This document shows positions 1 to 10,482 of a DNA stretch of 64,000 nucleotides, in pieces (within the stretch, counting starts at the first letter, position 1; each line of letters begins with the position of its first letter). Made by a program: the position numbers and the translations under genes. The notes beneath the pieces were generated by a model. That model ran no database searches. It saw only the letters and a list, made by a program, of their open reading frames with translations, and was not told where the DNA came from. This stretch comes from Prostheceraeus crozeri (taxonomy: Eukaryota; Platyhelminthes; Polycladida; Euryleptidae), in assembly GCA_907163375.1 (NCBI GenBank), contig CAJQUW010016939.1, forward strand, positions 134,001-198,000, written 5' to 3'.

Positions 1-905
1 TCACCATTGTTGAAGATGGGCTCACAGCTGCTCTCCGAAGCCTTGAAGACTACTATGAAGAGAATGATCTTAGTGCGAACCCATCCAAAAAGCAAGTGTG
101 CGCTTTTCACTTGAGCAATAGAGAAGCGCGTCGCCGACTGAAAGTGTGCTGGGATGGTGTGCCTCTCCAACACTGCGAGCACCCTGTGTATCTTGGTGTT
201 ACCTTGGATCGAAGCCTGACGTACAAGGAGCATGTGGAAAGGACCAGATGTAAGGCTAGCACCCGGAACCAAATTCTGAGGAAGCTTATCGGTACCAGAT
301 GGGGCGCTAATCCTGAAGCCGTACGCTGAACAGCCCTAGCACTTACGCATTTCACGGATGAGTATGCTTGCCCTGTGTGGGAAAGGTCGGCGCACGCAAA
401 GGAACTAGACCCCATCCTGAACGAAGCTTGCCGTATCGTAACAGGCTGCCTGCACCCAACTCCATTCAAGCAACTATATCCACTTGCTGGGATACAACAT
501 CCTGGTGACAAGAATGGAGGCGACGAGGAGACAACTGTTAAAGGCTGTTGAGGACAGAAGACACCCACTGCATGCAGCAATTCCTTCAAGGCTAAAGTCA
601 CGACTCAGCTTCCTAGGAACCACGCCAAGTGCTCAGCTCCCACAGGCCAAGCTAACGCGCGGCAAGGAACTGCAGTACTGCGTATAGAAGACGTTCAACC
701 GCTTCCGAAGTGGAGTGGGCCTCTGTGGAGTAACGAGGAAAAATGGAACATCAGTGAAGATAACAGATGCAGATGCGGAGAACGACAGACGATGGTTACT
801 TCCAGCACCATGCTCCCAGCACAATCTACACCTGTGCACGGACGTGGAAATACAATGTGCTCAGTATTGATAGGGCCGCGTGTGATGTGGACACGCTAAT
901 AATAA
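1..905 (+). pseudogene. Truncated LINE, reverse transcriptase C-terminal part (jockey/I-like)
   Basis: This is the 3' part of a non-LTR retrotransposon ORF2, cut by the window edge. Reading from base 3, the frame gives the post-YADD region of a reverse transcriptase. It has the LSANPSKKQVCAF stretch, then YLGVTLDRSLTYKEHV (the thumb-entry motif), then the EACRIVTGCL segment. A stop codon at 327-329 interrupts the frame and another lies near 550. After a frame change the segment MEATRRQLLKAVEDRRHPLH continues the same protein, followed by a CRCGE motif near 770-785 that resembles a C-terminal zinc-knuckle start. It is a decayed copy. The clade is inferred only from motif style, and the 3' end near 905 is approximate. 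Confidence 0.75.
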
Positions 906-3521
906 TCTCAAGGTGCTGGAAATCTTACAATCGATTGCCCGAATTCTTCAAGCAAGTTTGCAATTTAAGCTTGAAATGCATAATTAAGGAAAAAGCAAAA
1001 TAAATTTTCTACATGGCTCTACAGATGTCTAAATTTAAACGATTTTCGAAATTTTCGAGAACAAGATATGGGTTGCATTGGAGGAGGGCTCGGGCCGCAT
1101 GCGGCTCGCGGGCCACACTTAGACAACCTTGTTCTAACACGATGCCTATGCGAAATTAAATATCGCAGACTGAGCGCTATGAACACTCCATCTTTCAATG
1201 GAGAAAGACACATGAATTTTATTTTTTGAAACAAGTTGGAATTCGGTTTCGTTTAATTGAAGGAAAGAAATTTTGTTTCTCAAATCCCTTTTTTATGCGC
1301 AAAAGACAACATGAATTAAAATGATAGGAATGTTTAGTGAAGCGTATTACACATAGCAGCGTGGAAGGGGAGCCCTGAATCAATGTAACGTCTGGTTATC
1401 CACCTTCCTTTACTGCATTGTAACTTTGGCCTTACGACGTGTACCTGTTGAGACACGAAAAATCGCCTACCGTTTCAATTTAATTTGTATTTTACGAATA
1501 AAACGTCGGATTCGACAAACACATTTTTTCTGTAATTTGTCTGTACTTATGTAAAGACAAATTACTAACCAGAAACTGTACCCAAGATTACAGGAGCAAT
1601 AGATAAAAGCAAAGTTGCAAAAAACTATTTTTTGTACTGTTTTAGACCGATGTCGAATCATGGTTTCTTAAGTTTTTACAGTAGTGGATGTCGACATTAG
1701 CAAGTTCATTCTGGCCATGCCTAACTTCTTATGATATCGATGATGTTCATAACTATCATAAACTGATGAATGCACGTCAAAATTCAGAACAACACTTGGC
1801 AAAGTAGATGCCTTATTCTGATATTACATTCTAACAACGCAGTCGATGTCTTTGATCATATACATCGATCTCAAAATTTTGTCTGCGCCAGGGTGGATAT
1901 TAAAGAATACCTATTATCTATTAAGAATCTATTATTTACAAATATACATCATTGAAAATATTGAATCAACTGAATCGTGCACTTAACTGGGTGTAGTCAT
2001 GCATTAAGCCTGCTCCGTGATCTTGATTTAGTTTGCAATTTACATGTAAGTGCTCCCTCCAAAGTAGTGACATTTCTGATATTTTTTGCGAGGACTTTTA
2101 TCCTCAGGATTATTTTTGGCACTTATGCACTTGAAAGCATTTGTGATTTATTAATAAATTTATATGCTACTCGTAAATTGAGGTGTAAAAATACTGGCAA
2201 CTGAAACGAGGCCGCCCTTTGGCCAAAAAATATTAAAAAATTCATAGCAACCATAGAGCAATTAATTTTTTCCTCTCTGTATCGAGCGGTTGAGACTCAC
2301 TGAGCTTATTTCTTTACTTTTTAAACAGATGCTTCTAGTTCTCATAGAGCTGATTTCTATTAATTGAATGCATGAAACTCGTTACTTCATTATGTAAGAA
2401 AGCATGAGAAATTCATAATTATTTACCATTGTTATGTGATGTTAGACAATGTGAAAAATTGATAATCGAGTGCTTATATAAAGCTTATTTTCAACTATAT
2501 TGAGTCATTATGTTGCTGCGAGGAACGGAGTCTCCAGCTCCCTGGAACTCAATGTTGAGGAAAATAAGAAAGAAATTTCTCCGACTGGCATTTTTGTAAT
2601 AGAACCACAGGTTATGCGTGAAACACTTTCTTCAAATTTCCTTACAAATAAAAGCACGATCATGCTTGCATTTTCAAAACCTTTATGCAAATACCATATG
2701 CTTTTTTGTATCTGAATAATTAAGCTATTTGCTTGTGACATATGTTCTTTATTTTGAGTTATCGCGGTTATTTGAAGTTACTACTGTATTTTTGATAGTT
2801 GTGTTCTAAACGCGTAGCATTTATGTATTGTACATAGCCGTGTTTCCGTCGATTTTTAGTCTTTCATCGCTTGGTGACGCGTGGCGCCACCGCGCATTAT
2901 ATTGTGTGGGATCTACTTTGATAAGCACATCGTCAAACAACCATTATCTTCAATTAAAACCTTTCAATTGGAAGGCAATTCAAATTGCACCACTTAATGA
3001 ACAATATTCAGTTTTAGATTCATGGCGTATTTAAAAGGCAGTAACGTCTAGGCAACCGACTTGCTGGACATGAAAATTTGTTGATTGTTTACATTCTTTA
3101 AGGTAATTTATGCATGAAGTCGTTTTTATTAGAGCATAAAATACACGATAAATGAATAGTGTAATTAAAGAAAAGATCAGAAACACTAAGGTCTATCTAA
3201 GTACATTGCTTTGTAATTTACGAATTCTGATAACTTTCAGCAGTTTCTGAAAATTTTGAGCATTTTACTAGGATATTATAATAAGCATTCAGAGAAATCT
3301 ACCCATAAAACGAAAAAATGCGCAATGTAGCAGTTTTGATTAATCTCTAAAAATTTCTTAACTTGATTGCGAATGCTATAAATTTGAAGGGAAGAGCTGA
3401 CATGGACCTATGGACCTATGGAAAAGTACCTATGGACTTTTTTTAATATATTGCGTTTATATTGCGTTATTCACTGTATTAACAGAATCACAATTAACAA
3501 ACCTACTTCCTTCATTTTCAG
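906..3521. other. Intronic or upstream AT-rich sequence
   Basis: I see no recognisable gene apart from the weak candidate exon at 1997-2045. A short direct repeat of GGACCTAT lies near 3402-3440. Open frames here are short and show no family motifs. Confidence 0.5.
1997..2045 (+). CDS. Candidate upstream PDE2 exon (start of GAF-A)
   Basis: A 49-bp segment lies between an AG and a strong donor (CAT|GTAAGT). It would encode HALSLLRDLDLVCNLH after one leading base and end in phase 0, which is the phase required by the exon at 3522. The peptide could be the helix before the first GAF-A strand, where human PDE2A has a DLD-containing helix. However, only a few residues agree and the acceptor lacks a pyrimidine tract. 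It is reported only because position, phase and donor fit. Confidence 0.25.
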
Positions 3522-3596
3522 TTAAAATCGAGGACAAATGCAGAAGCAGCATTTCTAATACTCAAATCCACTGATACTTCAGAAGTTTTTTGTCAG
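3522..3596 (+). CDS. PDE2-type phosphodiesterase exon, GAF-A first strand
   Basis: An exon of 75 bp (25 codons, phase 0 at both ends) with a pyrimidine-rich acceptor (TTCATTTTCAG) and a donor CAG|GTAATG. The peptide begins LKSRTNAEAAFLILKS and ends EVFCQ. It lines up without gaps with the vertebrate PDE2A segment that runs from the end of the first GAF-A helix through strand one (ASRCCLLLVSED). The next exon at 5659 continues the alignment directly. GAF-A is the dimerisation GAF domain of PDE2. Recognition depends on the ordered chain of exons downstream, since this peptide alone would be too short to name. Confidence 0.82.
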
Positions 3597-3697
3597 GTAA
3601 TGAAATCCACATGCACAAGCATCCTCGTGAAATTCTTATTTGAAAAAGTACTTGAGTGCATTGAAGAAATATGTGATAATCTGACAACAAGAATGAG

Positions 3698-3732
3698 CTT
3701 CTGCTGGGAGCGAGGCCGAAAATGAAACTCTA
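3698..3732 (+). repeat. Fragment related to fold-back element at 51244
   Basis: The motif GAGGCCGAAAAT with its neighbours matches the outer arm of the inverted repeat at 51244-51970 (GGGAACGAGGCCGAAAATAA), with several changes. It suggests an older, mostly eroded copy of the same family. Confidence 0.4.
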
Positions 3733-4067
3733 TCAGTGTATTTCCATGCCTAAAATCGAATCGTACAATAAGCCTTCCCAATTACATAATATTCCTTGAA
3801 CTCTGATTAAACCAATCATTTTACTGAGTAAACCACATCACTCTATTCAAGTTTATAATGCAATAACATACTGTATATATACCTTTTGCTGTGAATGAAC
3901 TGGTTGATGCGTGCATAGGGCTCCTACCGGCACATAAAGGATCGTCTTATGAGCATGAGCCGGGATCCGATAACTACATGCGTGATCCGAGAGCCGACGG
4001 GTAATGATCCGATAATGAAATGTATGCCTACAATTGTTCAGTGATTATAATCAAATGCTTTAACTTA

Positions 4068-4330
4068 ACTAAAGCCGATATTCATTTTACAACATAGAAT
4101 TGACTCTGGAAGCACCATTAATGACGATTGCAAAGAGTAAGGGACTCAGGACAGGGACCTGGTGCACACGAACATGAGCCGGAAGCTGTCACAATCTCCG
4201 ACAGATGTTCTTACCACCGTCGGCACACCATGTAGAGTGACATGATGGCCCTGACAAGCCATTCCTACACACAAGTTTTTCTGAGCTACCATCGCAGAGC
4301 TTCCTTGGAACTCTATCAATGACACTAATG
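4068..4330 (-). pseudogene. Decayed LINE reverse transcriptase fragment
   Basis: On the minus strand, the pieces VVRTSVGDCDSF and, in another frame, VHQVPVLSPLLFAIVI match the reverse transcriptase motif-B neighbourhood (typically VHQGSVLSPLLF). The change of frame between the two pieces shows a frameshift. The glycine and serine of the QGS motif are replaced here. Upstream, FQGSSAMVAQKNL is a poorly preserved continuation. It is a short 5'- and 3'-truncated relic. The clade is uncertain but the style is RTE-like. Confidence 0.55.
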
Positions 4331-4445
4331 AACACAATTTGACAAATCGATGCATGCGGCATGACAGATGAAACATAGATGCAAGCAAGAATACAATACT
4401 AAATGGCAGAGGACAATAGCGGCTATTGAATGGGACGTTAAAATG

Positions 4446-4600
4446 GAGTCATAATACTGCATTACAAGAAAGTCAAAATCAAAAGATAAAGTCATAATAC
4501 TGCATTGCAAGAAAGTCAAAATCAACACAGCAAACATAAAAATCAAAGCTGATACCCGCAAAGTTCAAAAGGAAGTAACATGCAAAGTCATAATACTGTA
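4446..4600. repeat. Short tandem duplication (about 57-bp unit)
   Basis: The stretch GTCATAATACTGCATT followed by ACAAGAAAGTCAAAATCAA occurs near 4448 and again near 4490. A third partial copy (GTCATAATACTG) lies near 4587. No coding content is seen. Confidence 0.6.
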
Positions 4601-5658
4601 GAAAAATAAGTGATAATAATACTAACGAGTTATTACTTACAAATTAACAAGACTCAATAAATAAATAAAGTGAGAGATAGTTACCATGGTAGAATAAATA
4701 GAGATTCAGATCTAAAGATACACACTTTTAGAAGTAAAATTGTGATATTATTGCAAATTGATTATACTTTAATCTGGAAATTGGGGCCCTGGCAAATCTG
4801 TTTTTGTTATAATGCCAGTTATGCCAGTCATTTCAACTACACATCTCGTCGGACAAGATGCAAATATGTCCAACAAATTCTAGACCTTGAAGCTCATCGA
4901 CCACTGCGTAGAGTTGAAACACGATCGATGGCTACACGATGACGAACTTCATCCGATCGTTTTGCGGCTTGTAGAACAATTTCCTGCTTTGGAAGAGTAC
5001 TTCATGAATACTCTTTCAGTTAAGAAAGAGAGGAATTGGTGAATCCCAAAGACTTAAAGAAGTTCTTAAGGATTTACATTTCCTGAAAGCGGTTTTACCG
5101 AATTGGAAAAGTTCGAGAAATGCTACCAAAAAACGGAGTTTTAATTCAAAAATTCTGCAAAGACATCCGTGAACTCATTTAATTATTTCTGTGAATAAAC
5201 TAGCAGCCATTGCAATTAAATTATTTCTTGGTATTCATTAATTCAACTGTGAGAGCTCACGCAATAACCCTATCATCGACTGCAGAACATGGATTTTCTG
5301 GGGTTTTGCGTGTTTGAAGTGGTCTTGCGCCACCTATCTACATCACAGAGTCAAACAAGTTGGTGGGCCAAAACTGAATAACTTTGTAGAAAAATCAATT
5401 CGGTTTTCATAACGCACATGTACTTCTACATCAGAAGAATTCACTTGGAAGGCTTTTCAGTCAAAATGTAGATTATTTTGGAATTACCCACTTACAGAGG
5501 AACCCGGGGTGCTAATTTTCCCTCGTTTGATGTTGGTATGTTTTCCAAATCAAAAGTTGCTGCATTTTATCGAAGTAAACAAGTGACATCAATGTCTTTG
5601 AATTTTCATGGCATTATCAATGTGAATTAGCATGTCAAACATGCTATTTGAATTTCAG

Positions 5659-5700
5659 GTGTTGGACAATGTAACTCTGAAGGAAGAATATCGAGTCGCG
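5659..5700 (+). CDS. PDE2-type phosphodiesterase exon, GAF-A
   Basis: A 42-bp exon with acceptor TGAATTTCAG and donor GCG|GTAGGT, phase 0 at both ends, encoding VLDNVTLKEEYRVA. It aligns with the vertebrate PDE2A stretch KVIGDKVLGEEVSFP between the first GAF-A strands. It is small enough to be missed by gene finders. It is supported because the flanking exons (3522 and 8063) are separated by exactly this segment of the protein and all phases agree. Confidence 0.8.
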
Positions 5701-6257
5701 GTAGGTATTTCTTATATGCATTATTTTACCTATAGATGTGCAATATCTGTTGAAGATAGTGTCTTATTCCCACTTGTACTGATTTATACTGAATGTCAAT
5801 CTAAATATGCTGAGCCACTGTTTAATTAGGCTACATATGGTAGGTGGTAATGAAAAATTCTCACTAGCCGACCGAAATAATATCCCAGTACATGAATGAA
5901 TCGATTATTCGAAATCTTAATTGAAAAGAAATGTCCTATTTAGTATAGCATTATCTTTTCTTATGTATTAATCAAAATGAGTGTGCTGTATACATCTAAG
6001 ATCTCATTTTCTGATATTTGGCAACGCCTTTTTATTCTTATTTTTTATACGAATGGCGCCTCAATGCAGCTAATATAATGGAAATTTGTAATTGTGCGTT
6101 TCAAAAAATCACGATGACTTGCTAATGAACCAAATCAGTCTGTACAACAATCTTCGGGTCTTACACAATATTTCTACGTATCTTTTCTATGTCTATACAA
6201 ATTGTTTTAGCATGTAAGTTTAACATCACATTCTTTTAAATTTAATCTGCTTTCCAT

Positions 6258-6860
6258 GATGATAATAATAATAATAATAAAGCTTTTATTCGTCAGGAAA
6301 TGATAATCACATAGAACATTATGCACATCAATAAAAGACAGTTGTAAATCAAGTAAGACAATCATGTACAACAAAAATTTCTGTTTACTGTATACAAAAA
6401 TGAGCTGAACACCTACTTTTTAGAATTAGCAAGGTAGCACGCGTACGGAAAGAATGAATTTGAACGTCTCATTGTCCTTGAAATAGGAAGTAGATACTGA
6501 TTGGAATAAGTCAAACGCGGGGGGGGGCAGGTCATGCAAAGGGTGAGTAGGGGTTTCACATTTAAGTAAAAAATCTATAATCAGCTTTTCGCGACGAACT
6601 TTCACATTCGGCAAGAAGCAACATTCACTACGGTGACAATTACAAATTATGCGATGAGCACGGTATATAACTTTTACAATCTTTTCAACATTGTATGCAT
6701 GCAGTTTGCCAAACACAGGAGTTGCGTAGAAAAGTGCTGGTAAAACAATACCATTAAACACTTGAAATAGTTTATCTGATAATAGAGAATACGAGTATTC
6801 TTCCAGATGGGTTAGATTCAAAGCGATGTGTATCGGACGTGTGTATCGGACGTTCTCCAT
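6258..6860 (-). pseudogene. 5'-truncated LINE, reverse transcriptase C-terminus
   Basis: A minus-strand open frame (6426-6860) reads through the end of a CR1/L2-like ORF2. Recognisable segments are LPALFYATPVFGKLHAYNVEK, then IYRAHRIICN and DFLLKCETPTHPLHDLP. The equivalent parts of the LINE at 20 kb are ITSLIMYASPVYGRL and YLLKCETYQDHPLHY, so the two belong to related families. The element ends in a short ATT/AAT microsatellite at 6258-6282, which would be its 3' tail. It is 5'-truncated at about 6860. Confidence 0.8.
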
Positions 6861-6980
6861 CTGTATTCAAAAAAAATCTTAAAATGAACGAAATGTTAAA
6901 ATTGCCTCCGAAAGCTTGTGCATTTATTTTAAAATTTTTATTTTTATTTTGAATACAGATAGAGAACGTCCGATACACAG
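6826..6980. repeat. Inverted repeat at LINE 5' junction
   Basis: The arms are 6840-6870 and 6948-6979, built on TGTGTATCGGACGTTCTC and its reverse complement and separated by about 77 bp. The unit TGTGTATCGGACG is also tandemly doubled at 6826-6853. The structure sits exactly where the minus-strand LINE homology stops. Confidence 0.7.
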
Positions 6981-7329
6981 ATTTCTTTGTATTCCATGAT
7001 GTTTGAAAGAACTGATTTGTCTCCATTTTACATGATAAGATTCTCGTGCAGTCACAATTTTTAATTACCAGCAGAGGGGTGCCCAAAGGTCTCTTTACAT
7101 CATAGGTTATTCCTCTCAAAAGACTCATGCGCACCCTTCTATATTATCGCATTAAATAATGATGAATAAGGTCAATTGGTAAGCAACAAAAATATTTCAA
7201 AATCTTGATATATTAAGTAACATAGCCTAAAAATAAATGGAATGGGAAGTCATGCAAAAATGCTGAAATACTTTCGTGCTGCAATAATGTGTAATACCTC
7301 CGTCAATGAATCTGCAGCATTTCAGCAAC

Positions 7330-7400
7330 ATCGTCAGCCACTGACAAAAACTTTGTGTCCGGGTGACCTGGGTTCAAACCTAGGTCGAGGAAACCTAGGA
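7330..7400 (+). repeat. Possible tRNA-derived SINE remnant
   Basis: CCTGGGTTCAAACCTAGG resembles a tRNA T-arm with a Pol III B box (GGTTCAAACC) and a plausible 5-bp stem. I cannot find a convincing A box or a cloverleaf upstream, so this is at best a decayed SINE head. Confidence 0.25.
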
Positions 7401-8062
7401 CTTTTAAAGTAGGTACACTCTATACATTCTTACTTAACACTCAGCACAAAAGAAGTTGAGTTGCGATAAACGAAAAACTGGCCACATGGAAGAAAGGCGT
7501 TCGACCTACATGTATATGCTTCTGAGTCTTAACAAAGTTTATTTATTTATCATTTTATTTATCCGGATGGAACCTACATCGTTAAATCCATAAGCTGCAT
7601 CGATAATCCGAATCAGTCGCATATCATCGTTGGGGGTAATCGTGGGGCCGAACAACAGAGTTTTAACTCCTTTCCTACTACTACGGTAATTCAATTTTCT
7701 GTGATGAAGGTCTCGCAGACCAGTGTCATTTTTATGTCTGTAGTTAGGAGATAATTCATTGCTACGATTTCATTTCAGTTTCATGACGTTATTGCTTTGA
7801 ACTTGTAACAGTACATGTAAATAAGTCATAGAAATATCATATCATTGATTGTCATCGTTGGTGACATATCCAGTATACTGTTCAATATTTGTCATAAATT
7901 GAGTTTTGTGCGAGCAATTAGCTACGTGCACTGCTTGCAGAAGTGTCAGCCGGTTAAACCTGATTCATTTAGATAAATATGCTCTCTCGATATTTCGCAT
8001 TTATTCTGCTGGTCATGTTATTGATCACCTCAAATTGAATGCCTTGGTGTTTTACTTTTCAG

Positions 8063-8131
8063 TTGGAGGGAAGTTTGTATTCCTTCATTATGCAAGCTGG
8101 GAAGATAGTCACATTGGAGGATATACCACTT
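8063..8131 (+). CDS. PDE2-type phosphodiesterase exon, GAF-A core
   Basis: A 69-bp exon (23 codons, phase 0 to phase 0) with acceptor TTTTACTTTTCAG and donor CTT|GTAAGC. The peptide starts LEGSLYSFIMQAGKIV and ends TLEDIPL. It matches the PDE2A GAF-A element [20 protein letters not shown], the strand-turn-helix around the GAF ligand pocket. The join to the next exon, almost 17 kb away, reproduces the vertebrate spacing residue for residue (LEDIPL then DKLEDLKSLLG). Confidence 0.88.
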
Positions 8132-9160
8132 GTAAGCCGTCATTCATATATTTCACATGTAATTCTGTCATTTCGAATCAATTTTTTTAGGTTCTGCTAT
8201 TCTGTTTTATACATCGATGCTTTCTAGAAATTAGACCTGCTGATCAAGATTCGATTTAGATTTTTATTCATTATTTCTGGATAATCTTGATGATCTTGGA
8301 TTTAGATTATGGCAGAGAAAAATGTTTTTTTAAATTCAAAATTCAAACGACCTGGCTTGATCAAATATGCGTAAATATAAATATAGATTATAAAATATAC
8401 TCGTAATCAGGGTGAATTGATTTTTCTCCTGCTCACATATTGGCAGGGCACTGAGTGTTTCTATTTTCATTGCAAGAGCATTGTACCTATCCTCAACACG
8501 TGCTTTGCCCGAAGTTGTACATTTCATTCGTCTCATAACAGAAAAGAACTGACTTCATATGGAAAAGATTTCCAGCATTTTGCATAAGCCCATCTTATAC
8601 ATGAGCTTTCAAACCAGTTCAACCCACCCATCACTATAAAGTCCCCTTAAGACTCACAGGTTTATATCACGTTTAGAGACTGAGTTGGCATGAGTATCTT
8701 GAACCAAATATTTCCTGAACGTCAGCTTGAGTTCGTATTTCGTCACGCGATTACTCAATTTTCTGTGAATATGGAGAATTTTATAGGCCCTATTTATATT
8801 ACATTATATATTTTAGAATTGAATATTTATTTGCTTCTACAATTAAAGAAGTTGGATAGCATTGTTGTTGTTTTGTATTTCTTAAATAAAAAATGGCTCT
8901 TTGGCAAACCAGAAAATGATCTTTTTAATTTTGAAAAATAATTTCTCCAAAACCGTCTGTCTTAATTTCTGAAAGATTTATATTAAGTAACTGAGGCGGT
9001 CAGTTTCGGTTGAAATTTGTTTCAAATATAAAAGGTTGTTTTTGATGTATCAAAGAAGCTTGTGATTTTTTAAGAAAAAATTATGACCATGATTATTCAA
9101 TTTATTGCGCAAAACAACAACATACTCAGTTTTTTAGCATACAATAAGTAGCATACCCTA

Positions 9161-10482
9161 CCATAGTGGCCAAAATATTAGCCCACCCTGCGTTTTCTAT
9201 GCAAAAATTATGACATTCTCCATGTCTCATGATATCGTCAAGTGTGTGCATTCGCTCTTATTTTCTCACCATTCAATGTTCTCAGCGTGCATGTTAGCTC
9301 AGGAATGAAAGTTAATTATTGATACTACCACCATGATATCAAATGTGAAAGTGAAAAAATGATATTATATTTAAATGCTTCCATTCACGTTTATTGTCTG
9401 TGTTATGTGTGTTATGGGTCGCCGCAAAACATCAAAACGACGATGACAAGCACAAATAGCTCTTTTACTGTGAGTTGGGAGCATCCCTAGCAGAATTTGC
9501 TCGACAAACTGAATATTTCACGGAGGTGTCTGTGAGGAGATTGATCAAATGGGGAAACACACTTATCAACACAATTCAGGAAGGAAAGGAAGGAAGAAGA
9601 TCACATCTGAAAGAGACGACCGATTCATGTAAGAGACCCCAAACAGTAGAAGCCCCACACCCTTTCATCTTCTTCATCGTGCTCATCGTTCAGTCAATTC
9701 GCAGTCAGAAAGCATCCGTACAATTAGCCCCCGACCCCGTCGTCGACGTACACTTCTGACTTTAACTACTCCTGCCAGCGACGACCTTCAGAGAAAAGAC
9801 TGTCTGAGAGAGAAAAGAGAGAGGTTAAGAGATGTCTATTCTCAAAAACTTCCAATCTCTATAAATCCTCTGGAACGTGGTGGGAGAACGTTGTGTTCAC
9901 AGGAACAAGTCATTTTTCAACAAAAATTCATCAGTTTTTTCACATCTACGTTCGATACATCTGATAATTCGTAAGGATCAAAACGGTTCCAAATCCATCC
10001 ATCAAAAATGTTCTTCATCGCTTGTTCGTTCTGGTGCTCGGGCGGCTAAGGGGGCGCTAAAGGAGCGAATTCTACATCTTCGAGAACGGCTGAAAAGCAA
10101 AAGGAGAAAAGAGGAACATTCTCGAATATAAGAAAAAATCCAAAAAGAAATTTCACTATTCACGAAGTGACATATTTCAGACAGTTATCGTCAAAAAAGA
10201 TTCGCAACAGTTTGGGTGACTGAAATATCGCCGGATTACCCGCAAAAAAGTTATGAGATCCATTGCCGCACGTAGGATCCGCTCAGTTCTCGTTACCAAT
10301 GGACACCGAAAAAATATTGATTTGAGTTGAGTGAGTGTTTCTATGCTAGTGTCAGTAACTACAATGCTTAAAAAAAATGATTTATATGGTGGTTCATGTT
10401 TGTTCTTAATAATGATAATATTCATTGCAATATTCATGATGTCCAATGGGTGGCTTTAATATTTTAGGTTGTTTTCGTACTG
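9161..10482 (+). mobile_element. Tc1-like DNA transposon relic
   Basis: The left end CATAGTGGCCAAAATATTAG, preceded by TA, resembles Tc1-type termini. The right end near 10450-10482 reads in reverse complement as CTAAAATATTAAAGCCACCC, a partial inverted match. The length of about 1.3 kb fits a Tc1 element. Inside, LGASLAEFARQTEYF and SVRRLIKWG look like the helix-turn-helix of a Tc1 transposase. A later VVFTG stretch could correspond to the first catalytic block (usually VFTDE). Several stops and frame changes break the reading frame, and I could not locate a convincing DDE triad. Confidence 0.5.

Larger units (their letters stand above)
3597..5658. other. Intron (2,062 bp)
   Basis: The intron contains a decayed LINE fragment on the minus strand (4068-4330). 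It also contains a short tandem array (4446-4600) and a piece resembling the terminal part of the fold-back element at 51244 (about 3698-3730). The remainder is featureless AT-rich sequence. Confidence 0.75.
5701..8062. other. Intron (2,362 bp)
   Basis: The intron holds a 5'-truncated LINE on the minus strand (6258-6860), a small inverted repeat next to its 5' end, and a possible tRNA-derived SINE remnant at 7330-7400. The remainder is featureless. Confidence 0.75.

Noticed and set aside
2330-2370. Strong acceptor before ATGCTTCTAGTTCTC as an upstream PDE2 exon
   Set aside because: No frame gives a GAF-like peptide and there is no donor before an in-frame stop.
7330-7400. Functional tRNA gene suggested by the T-arm-like GGTTCAAACC
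   Set aside because: No anticodon arm, D-arm or acceptor stem can be formed, so it was kept only as a weak SINE remnant.
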